Source of the DNA: UBA2040 sp041751955
Lineage (GTDB): Bacteria; Bacteroidota; Bacteroidia; Flavobacteriales_D; Crocinitomicaceae
Length of the DNA stretch: 11,907 nucleotides
Assembly: GCA_041751955.1 (NCBI GenBank)
Contig: JBGSIB010000038.1
Coordinates: 1-11,907, forward strand
Direction: 5' to 3'
Made by a program: the position numbers and the translations under genes. Numbering within the stretch: position 1 is the first letter of the stretch; the number at the start of each line of letters is the position of its first letter. The notes beneath the pieces were generated by a model, which ran no database searches, had not been told where the DNA came from, and was given only the letters and a program-made list of their open reading frames with translations. This document shows positions 6,036 through 11,907 of this stretch, one piece after another.

Positions 6036-7072
6036 AAAGCGTAAAACCTCTTAACTTATTGATTCTTGGAAGCTCACTTGTGAGTATTCTTATACTTGGT
6101 GTGCTTTTTTTAGCTGATTTTCTTAGGGATGAAATCACACCCGGAGTAGTTTTTCTGATTTGGTTCTGTTCATTCGCGTTTAGCTTCGGTATTTTCTATG
6201 TATTGATTAAACGTTTCATTGATGAACGTCTAAAAATCTTGTACCGCTCGATACGAAAAGGAAAATTCAATACCGATGAAAAACGACAGTTCAATATGTC
6301 AGAAGATGTCATTACTAAAGCAGAAATTGACGCAAAAGCCTGGACTGAGGCTCGATTAGAAGAAATTTCAAAACTAAAGGGGCAGGAGGAATTCCGAAGA
6401 GAATTTTTAGGGAACCTAGCGCATGAGTTAAAAACACCAATTTTTTCTATTCAAGGATATCTTTTAACCCTGCTAGATGGAGGCTTGGAAGATGAAAAAG
6501 TCAATAGACAATTTTTGGAACGCGCTTCGAAAGCTACTGACAGAATGGTGAGTATCGTTGAAGATTTAGACCAAATCACAAAGATTGAGGTGGATGATTT
6601 AAAAATGGATTATCAAAATTTCGACATCCTGGAATTGATTGAGGATGTTGCCGAAACCATGGAAATCCAAGCCGAAGAAAAAGAAATTAAACTCAAGTTT
6701 TTCAAAGAATACCCACCAACGATGGTTTATGCAGATAGACCAAAAATATCTCAAGTACTGACCAATTTAATCAGTAACAGTATTAGTTACGGTGAAATAA
6801 AAGGAGAAACACTTTTTCGGATTTACGAGTTAGACAATATAATTACAGTAGAAGTAGCCGACAACGGCCCTGGAATTCAAGAAAATGAACTCCCACGCCT
6901 GTTCGAACGTTTTTATCGCGTAGAGAAAAGCCGGAATCGCCACGAAGGTGGTTCAGGTCTTGGTTTAGCCATAGTAAAACACATCATGGAATCGCATGGT
7001 CAAAACATTAATGTACGCAGTACGATTGGTGTTGGGAGTACTTTTGCTTTTACTTTGGATAAAGGGAAGTAA
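6032..7072 (+). CDS. Two-TM sensor histidine kinase (PhoR-like)
   Basis: A 346-residue membrane histidine kinase. Two membrane segments (about 7-28 and 37-59) are joined by only about 8 residues (DFLRDEIT), so there is no extracytoplasmic sensor domain, as in PhoR-type kinases that sense through partners or the membrane. A charged linker (60-120, a possible degenerate HAMP/coiled coil) has no PAS domain that I can see. The H-box is FLGNLAHELKTPI with H131; the N-box is around N245-N249, G1 is DNGPG (277-281), the F-box is FERFYR (291-296) and G2 is GGSGLGLAIV (306-315). All catalytic motifs are intact. The start is TTG at 6032, overlapping the TGA stop of the regulator (TTGA). The next in-frame Met (residue 89) would remove both membrane segments, so TTG is preferred. 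It should phosphorylate the upstream regulator at D54. Confidence 0.93.
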   Translation: MKSVKPLNLLILGSSLVSILILGVLFLADFLRDEITPGVVFLIWFCSFAFSFGIFYVLIKRFIDERLKILYRSIRKGKFNTDEKRQFNMSEDVITKAEIDAKAWTEARLEEISKLKGQEEFRREFLGNLAHELKTPIFSIQGYLLTLLDGGLEDEKVNRQFLERASKATDRMVSIVEDLDQITKIEVDDLKMDYQNFDILELIEDVAETMEIQAEEKEIKLKFFKEYPPTMVYADRPKISQVLTNLISNSISYGEIKGETLFRIYELDNIITVEVADNGPGIQENELPRLFERFYRVEKSRNRHEGGSGLGLAIVKHIMESHGQNINVRSTIGVGSTFAFTLDKGK

Positions 7073-7119
7073 GTTTTTCTAGGTTTGTTATTTCCAAATG
7101 GATTGCTCCAAAAATCCGA
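7073..7119. other. Convergent intergenic gap without a clear terminator
   Basis: These 47 bp separate the kinase stop from the CcsBA stop. The best symmetry is a short GGATT/AATCC hairpin (7100-7104/7113-7117) with an 8-base loop and no T-run on either side, too weak to call a terminator. Opposing transcripts may overlap here. Confidence 0.5.
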
Positions 7120-10100
7120 TTACCGAATCTTATATTTTCGCTTCTTGTAAAATGCCAATACGGCCAATATGATGACGGAAGTCACTGCGTAATACACCCA
7201 AACTGGCATTGGAGCCGGATCGCCTGCTGCGTAGGAATGAAGTCCCGATAAATAATAATTCACACCGTAATAGGTCATGATAATCGAAGCTAAACCAAAG
7301 ATTGTCAATAAATTATAAAGTACAATTCCATTGGCTTTCGGTATTAATCGCATGTGCAGGATAACGGCATAAACCAAAATGGAGACCAATGCCCATGTTT
7401 CTTTTGCGTCCCAACCCCAGTATCTTCCCCATGATTCATTGGCCCAAACACCGCCTAAAAATGTACCTATACTCAACATGAATAAACCACCGATTAAAGT
7501 GATTTCACTCACATAGGACAATTCTTTTACCACGCGCATGGAACGTTCCAAACGAGTTTTATTGATGGTTGAAATAATGATTAAATTGAGAATTCCAATC
7601 ACCGCACCTAGCATTAAGAATCCATAACTGCCTGCCTCCATGGAAACGTGAATCGTTAACCAATAGGATTTTAAAACAGGAACCAAGGGAGTGATTTCTG
7701 GGTTCATGTAACTGAGCAAGGCAATCAACAAAATAACACCAGCCAAAACATTTGTTGCAGCGAGTCCACCGATTGTTTTTCGTGTAAAAATGATACCGGC
7801 CAAACTGGATGTCCAAGCAATGTAGATCATGGATTCATATCCGTTGCTCCAAGGTGCGTGACCAGAAACATACCATCTTGCCAGTAAACCGAGTGTGTGC
7901 AATCCAACAAAAATATACAAAGTCCATTTTGCAAGCGAAATGACTTTTTTCAGTTGTAAATTGGGTTTGAAAATCTGGATAAAAAGTAAAGCCAAAAACG
8001 CCAAACCTAGTAAAATATAGATCACTGCAAGACGACTGAAAATTTTGCTGCTGTTCAACATCATTTCCACCTTGACTTGCGTTTCACTCAACATAATGTC
8101 GTCGCTTATTTTGCGCTGATAGTCGTTGAGGTCTAAAATAAGTTTGTTGGAAACTGAATAACTTCCTTCTTGAATATCATGTTTGAGTTCGTGCACATAG
8201 GTTTCAAAAAAGCGGTTACCTATTTCCGAATGATTTTCATCTCCGTGTGAATGATTCGACACCCACGTATTGTTTTCATCATTTTCAACGGGCACAATTT
8301 TAAACACTACTCCTGAAAGCACCATGTTTATGATGTTCACTCTTTCGTCAATGGAGAGGTACAATTTATCCAGAACACTTCGATCCTTTTCAGCTTTGAG
8401 ATTGATATTATTAATTTCTTTGGCTAATTTATAGTCGCCCTTTTCATTGAAAAAATCTCTGTAAGCCGCATAATCTCCAGAAATTCCAATTCGTTTTTTT
8501 ACTGCCTCTTCTCTTCCTATTTTGATAATCGGAATCCCCACCCACTCGTGATTGTTGATGTACATGCTCAACACCACTTGATCCGCATTGTAGCCATCGT
8601 AGGATTCAGAACCAAAAACTTTTCGCATAATCTCTCGCGTGAGTGTATGCATGGGTTTCATTCTTCCTCTATTATCCTGAACTTGAATTTTACTAAAAAT
8701 ATCAGAATGGCTTGTTTGAACAATATTTAATTTGGGTTTAATCTCCGTTTGTGCCGTGGCATCATTTAAGACGAATGTCATTATCCCCAAAAGAACCGCT
8801 GTATGTCGTATTTTCCCTATTTTCTCTCGTAAATCAGCAAAACGGGTTGCCTTTGAAAACAAGGTCATCAACATGCCTAATGCCAGGAAGATATATCCGA
8901 AATAAGAAATCCATGTCCCAATAAAATCATGATTCACGCTCAAATAAGTTCCCTCCTCATCTTGATCATATGAAGACTGAAAAAACCGGTAACCGCGATG
9001 GTCCAAAATATGATTCATGTAAATATCATTCTTGGTATTGATGCCTTCTTCATTGTCGATCAAATTGACATTACTCAAGAAAGACTCTGGACTATTCGTT
9101 CCTGGATATCGAGACATTTTGAAATAATTGAGTCTCAATGAAAAAGGTAATTGAAGAATTTTCGCTCCGTAGCTCACCCGAATCTGGGCATTTTTGAAAT
9201 TAAAATCGGTTGGATTTCCTTCGTTTCCTTTTTGACCTATCACATGTTGTTTAATTTCTTGACCGTTGAGTTTAACAGCTAATTCTAGTGCAGCAATTGA
9301 GCCCGATTCCATTTTCATTTTCTTCGAAATCCATTCTTTCTTGCCTGCAAAAAATGTGGAAGCGACCACAAACTGATGACTTTCACTTTGATACAAAGAA
9401 CGCGTTTGAAGCGGATATTTCTTTCCTGCATCAACGGTATTGTTTTCTTGTGTAGCCATAATCATTTGCGACATCTCTTTATCCGAGCTCACGAAAAAGG
9501 AATCTCTTTCGAAATAAATATTGACATTGTTGGGCACATAGGAATTGGTGAAATTGAAAAACTGACCTTCAATAATTTTTTGCTCTCCCTTCAAAAGTGT
9601 GTATTCTTTTCTTCCTTCTTGCGTGCCAATAACCAAATTCAAGGCGGGAACTCCTCCCCTTTTTTGGTCTACTTTTTCTTCTGGATTTGGAATAAAATCA
9701 AGCATCTCCACTTCAATTTCCGAACTACCAATTTTATATGTTTCTGAAAAATGATTGGTTCCCAATGAACTAAACAACACTGGTTCACTTACTTGATATT
9801 CTTGACCGTCTTTGAGAATTTCAATATTGAGATAAGAACGAGCGGACAAAAATGCACTTGTCGTTTGACCTTTGCGAATAGGCATTACCCCTTCGAAACC
9901 AAAATAGCGCGTAACTCCTGCACCGAAAATGATTAAAATGATGGCGGAGTGAAACATCAATAAGGACCATTTTTTTCGTTGAATGAATCGGTATTGACGA
10001 ATGTTATAAACCAAGGCAGCCGAAAAAAGCAAAAGAAGCAATTCAAACCATTTTGCCGTGTAAATAAATTTTTGTGCGGCATCAGTGCCAAAATCATTTT

Positions 10101-10206
10101 CTACAAATGTGGCTACTCCGATGGCCACGGCAAAGAGTCCCATATAAACTACGGCGGCGCGCATGCCAATTATCTTCAATAGAAGATTTACGATTTTTTG
10201 CTTCAT
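7120..10206 (-). CDS. ccsBA: Fused System II cytochrome c synthase CcsBA (ResB-CcsA)
   Basis: An inner-membrane protein of about 1,028 residues (numbered from the ATG at 10206) that moves haem out of the cytoplasm and attaches it to CXXCH motifs of c-type cytochromes. The N-terminal ResB/CcsB half has TM segments near 14-34, 52-70 and 80-98, the third with the haem-route His (H86 in MFHSA). An extracytoplasmic domain reaches GYRFFQSSYD (about 405-415), followed by a TM near 430-450. A second soluble region (about 485-720) holds a His patch (H652, H654, H659). The C-terminal CcsA half carries the external His H783 (SGHAPWSNGYES), TM His H853 (TIHVSM), the tryptophan-rich WWD motif (WANESWGRYWGWDAKE, about 921-936) and the second external His H990 (GLHSY). 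All four expected His ligands and the WWD site are present, so it should be active. An in-frame TTG at 10272 would overlap the upstream gene by 56 bases; the ATG 10 bp after that gene is preferred. Cytochrome substrates are not encoded in the window. Confidence 0.95.
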   Translation of the reverse strand: MKQKIVNLLLKIIGMRAAVVYMGLFAVAIGVATFVENDFGTDAAQKFIYTAKWFELLLLLFSAALVYNIRQYRFIQRKKWSLLMFHSAIILIIFGAGVTRYFGFEGVMPIRKGQTTSAFLSARSYLNIEILKDGQEYQVSEPVLFSSLGTNHFSETYKIGSSEIEVEMLDFIPNPEEKVDQKRGGVPALNLVIGTQEGRKEYTLLKGEQKIIEGQFFNFTNSYVPNNVNIYFERDSFFVSSDKEMSQMIMATQENNTVDAGKKYPLQTRSLYQSESHQFVVASTFFAGKKEWISKKMKMESGSIAALELAVKLNGQEIKQHVIGQKGNEGNPTDFNFKNAQIRVSYGAKILQLPFSLRLNYFKMSRYPGTNSPESFLSNVNLIDNEEGINTKNDIYMNHILDHRGYRFFQSSYDQDEEGTYLSVNHDFIGTWISYFGYIFLALGMLMTLFSKATRFADLREKIGKIRHTAVLLGIMTFVLNDATAQTEIKPKLNIVQTSHSDIFSKIQVQDNRGRMKPMHTLTREIMRKVFGSESYDGYNADQVVLSMYINNHEWVGIPIIKIGREEAVKKRIGISGDYAAYRDFFNEKGDYKLAKEINNINLKAEKDRSVLDKLYLSIDERVNIINMVLSGVVFKIVPVENDENNTWVSNHSHGDENHSEIGNRFFETYVHELKHDIQEGSYSVSNKLILDLNDYQRKISDDIMLSETQVKVEMMLNSSKIFSRLAVIYILLGLAFLALLFIQIFKPNLQLKKVISLAKWTLYIFVGLHTLGLLARWYVSGHAPWSNGYESMIYIAWTSSLAGIIFTRKTIGGLAATNVLAGVILLIALLSYMNPEITPLVPVLKSYWLTIHVSMEAGSYGFLMLGAVIGILNLIIISTINKTRLERSMRVVKELSYVSEITLIGGLFMLSIGTFLGGVWANESWGRYWGWDAKETWALVSILVYAVILHMRLIPKANGIVLYNLLTIFGLASIIMTYYGVNYYLSGLHSYAAGDPAPMPVWVYYAVTSVIILAVLAFYKKRKYKIR

Positions 10207-10216
10207 TACTTTCGAA

Positions 10217-10951
10217 TTATCGAATTGTTTTTGCGTCTTCAAGTATATAGTCGAATCGGTATCCCGAACCAAAATCTACATTGGTGTTAAATTTTCCTTT
10301 GAAAGTAACGATGTGGCCAACAGGAACTACCGCTTTTGTGGTCAGCACAAAATCATAGTCATCTGCGCTCGCATCCTTGATGTGCACCCAATGACGATCC
10401 ATGATATTTGCATTCACTTTCACTACTTTTCCGGTAATTTCCACCTCTTTTCCAGCATATTTCTTGCTGTTTGAAATGAGTTCTTTGATTTTTGTTGAAC
10501 CTACTCTATTAACCTCCGAAGCATTTACTGTCATGTCCACAACTTGGTTGTTAGCCTGATCACCATGATCGTGATTATGTCCGCTTGCGGGTTGCAAATC
10601 AGACACCAAATAGAAATCTTCAAAATTTCGGTTAAATTCTGTGCTGAAGAAATTTGTTTTGTGGATGGCCTCTGTGAAAAAATATTCCTCACCTACTTCG
10701 TATTCTTCTTTCAAAGTTGAAATCCAATAAGCACCATTTTTGTCATCTTTTACTTTAATGTAAGAGTAACGCTCACCTTGAAGGATTTCTTCAATGATTA
10801 CATGTGTTTCTGCCTGTCCATTAGTATTATTGTCTGAACCTTTTTCAAAAAAGGAACCATCCTTTGAATTCTCTTTTTCCACCGGCTTCAACTCTTGATT
10901 ACAAGAAGCGAAAATGGATAAAACGAGAATGGCAATTACTTTACTTTTCAT
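10217..10951 (-). CDS. Two-module lipoprotein linked to cytochrome c biogenesis
   Basis: A 244-residue predicted lipoprotein: signal peptide 1-16 with lipobox FAS-C17, then a low-complexity Asn/Lys/Glu linker to about residue 48. Module 1 (about 50-118) has a YSYIKV...GAYWIS...FFSTEFNRNFEDFYLV pattern, which I recall from small secreted proteins associated with c-type cytochrome or metal genes in other bacteria. A His-rich linker (H125, H127, H129) follows. Module 2 (about 150-243) reads like an OB-fold of the tRNA-anti/nucleic-acid-binding-like type (GKEVEITGKVVKV...HWVHIKD...VTFKGKF). A secreted OB-fold of this kind need not bind nucleic acid. The ATG shares one base with the stop of the upstream barrel gene (TAATG), and ccsBA begins 10 bp after its stop, so the three are one operon. 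I infer a periplasmic or outer-membrane helper in haem, copper or cytochrome maturation. The exact role is unknown. Confidence 0.8.
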   Translation of the reverse strand: MKSKVIAILVLSIFASCNQELKPVEKENSKDGSFFEKGSDNNTNGQAETHVIIEEILQGERYSYIKVKDDKNGAYWISTLKEEYEVGEEYFFTEAIHKTNFFSTEFNRNFEDFYLVSDLQPASGHNHDHGDQANNQVVDMTVNASEVNRVGSTKIKELISNSKKYAGKEVEITGKVVKVNANIMDRHWVHIKDASADDYDFVLTTKAVVPVGHIVTFKGKFNTNVDFGSGYRFDYILEDAKTIR

Positions 10952-11907
10952 TATTTTATAGATTTAGTCAATCGTATATTAAAGCGGAAGGTATCGTGGA
11001 ATTTCTGGTTATAATACTCCACATTCCCACTTAAACTCAAGTTTTTCTTGAAATTTTTTGTTAATTCCACACCAGCAAAATGTTGAATCGGATTTCGAGC
11101 GGCCGAAGAGGTGTAATTGTATTTTAAAAGTCTATAATAGACCCCATAACTTCCGTCCCATTTGCTCAAACTTCTTTGATAACGTATCGCATGAATTGTA
11201 TTTTTCATGTATATGGCATTGTTATAATTAAAACGGTAACTCAATGTTCCGCCTATTTTCGTGACTTTATTCCAATAAACCGAGCCCTGAAAATTGTTAT
11301 AGAAACTTTCGTTTTTATTCAACCGAATATTGGTGGCAACGTTTAATGTGAATTGTTTGGATAATTTGTAACTCGCCCGTACGCGCCAAATTTGACGTAC
11401 AAACTGATTTTCTAATAAATTGTCTAGGATGTCAAAGTAACTTTGGTAAAAAATGATATTCCGTCGATTGTCATATGCCACAAAACCCGTTAATTTTCTG
11501 TTGAATCGATAATTCATAGACACATAAAGGGAAGTGAAATTCAACTGATTTATTTCCAACCCATTTGATCGTTTTTGGAATAAATCCATTTCCAATGAGG
11601 CAAAGGCATTAAAATTAGACCGCAAAGTTACACTGTGCTGCATGGCAAGATATCTTCGATCTATTTTTCCTTTATTTCTTTGGTCCATGAAACCCAAGGT
11701 TGATTGCAAATTGTACAACTCCGCAGATTTTTTGAATCCAACATAAGCGCCTGTTTGGTACAAACTAAAATCTAAGGAATAGTTTTGATAATTCGGACGG
11801 AAACCACTTGCCGCTCCAAAAAACACTCTTTTGACCTGTTTCTCAACTTGAATTCCATCTATCGCTCCAATTGAAGAAAGATTGTTATTGATAGCACGTC
11901 CCAAAGT
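10951..11907 (-). CDS. Outer-membrane beta-barrel protein, C-terminal part
   Basis: The last 318 codons of a gene whose 5' end lies beyond the right edge. The frame is open through 11907, and the TTG at 11902-11904 is not a credible start because there is no signal peptide behind it. The visible part alternates polar and aromatic/hydrophobic residues in strands of 8-12 residues separated by Asn/Lys-rich turns (for example SLYVSMNYRF, GGTLSYRFNYNN, SLSGNVEYYNQKF), with a strand-like C-terminal end, DTFRFNIRLTKSIK. This is typical of an outer-membrane beta-barrel. I do not recognise the family. It shares a TAATG junction with the downstream lipoprotein and is two genes upstream of ccsBA, so a role in an envelope redox or haem pathway is possible, by context only. 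Confidence 0.7.
   Translation of the reverse strand, partial: TLGRAINNNLSSIGAIDGIQVEKQVKRVFFGAASGFRPNYQNYSLDFSLYQTGAYVGFKKSAELYNLQSTLGFMDQRNKGKIDRRYLAMQHSVTLRSNFNAFASLEMDLFQKRSNGLEINQLNFTSLYVSMNYRFNRKLTGFVAYDNRRNIIFYQSYFDILDNLLENQFVRQIWRVRASYKLSKQFTLNVATNIRLNKNESFYNNFQGSVYWNKVTKIGGTLSYRFNYNNAIYMKNTIHAIRYQRSLSKWDGSYGVYYRLLKYNYTSSAARNPIQHFAGVELTKNFKKNLSLSGNVEYYNQKFHDTFRFNIRLTKSIK

Noticed and set aside
7093..7117. Terminator between the kinase and ccsBA genes
   Set aside because: The short dyads here have tiny or large loops and lack a T-run, so they do not meet the standard for an intrinsic terminator.
7559..7816. 85-codon minus-strand frame inside ccsBA
   Set aside because: Out-of-frame with the conserved CcsA membrane segments on the same strand; a frame shadow.
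9376..9747. 123-codon open frame opposite ccsBA
   Set aside because: Antisense shadow of a conserved coding region; its translation has no recognisable motif. The same holds for the frames at 8548-8730, 9979-10182 and 10163-10474.
10207..10272. TTG at 10270-10272 as the start of ccsBA
   Set aside because: It would overlap the upstream lipoprotein gene by 56 bases and add a charged, non-conserved-looking extension; the ATG at 10206 directly precedes the first membrane segment.

Overview
The window looks like chromosomal DNA of a member of the Bacteroidota, probably Flavobacteriales or a close relative. Reasons: low GC; a TonB-dependent receptor with an N-terminal carboxypeptidase-regulatory-like domain; a lipoprotein with the DPDATNY...DDGSC motif common in this phylum; -7 promoter elements of the TAnnTTTG type; no clear Shine-Dalgarno sequences; and a fused ResB-CcsA cytochrome c synthase of about 1,000 residues. 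I see no mobile element, tRNA, rRNA or CRISPR array. The genus cannot be named from the sequence alone.

Region 1 (1-7072) looks like a signalling and outer-membrane uptake locus. It opens with a PhoB/OmpR-type response regulator (63-737, +). A bidirectional terminator (751-784) separates it from a convergent pair of minus-strand genes: an 972-residue TonB-dependent receptor (2221-5139) and, after a 98-bp gap, a parallel beta-helix lipoprotein (799-2121). Divergent from the receptor is a second PhoB-like regulator (5358-6035, +), translationally coupled through a TTGA overlap to a short two-TM histidine kinase (6032-7072). The receptor/regulator intergenic region holds a run of TTAACM-like hexamers at exact 11-bp spacing (5203-5241). 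This is the geometry of PhoB/PhoP-family operators and closely resembles the Bacillus PhoP box. My main inference is that the locus is a phosphate-starvation (Pho-like) system: the kinase/regulator pair controls itself and a receptor plus beta-helix lipoprotein that would bring a phosphorus-containing or other limiting nutrient across the outer membrane. The substrate is not proven.

Region 2 (7120-11907, all minus strand) is a tightly packed operon. In transcription order it holds the C-terminal part of an outer-membrane beta-barrel protein (10951-11907, cut by the window edge), a lipoprotein with two small beta-rich modules joined by a His-rich linker (10217-10951), and a fused CcsBA haem exporter/cytochrome c synthase (7120-10206). 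The first two genes overlap by one base (TAATG) and the last two are 10 bp apart. The lipoprotein and CcsBA both carry a short His/Asp-rich patch, which suggests shared metal or haem handling. Regions 1 and 2 converge at 7073-7119, where I see no convincing terminator.
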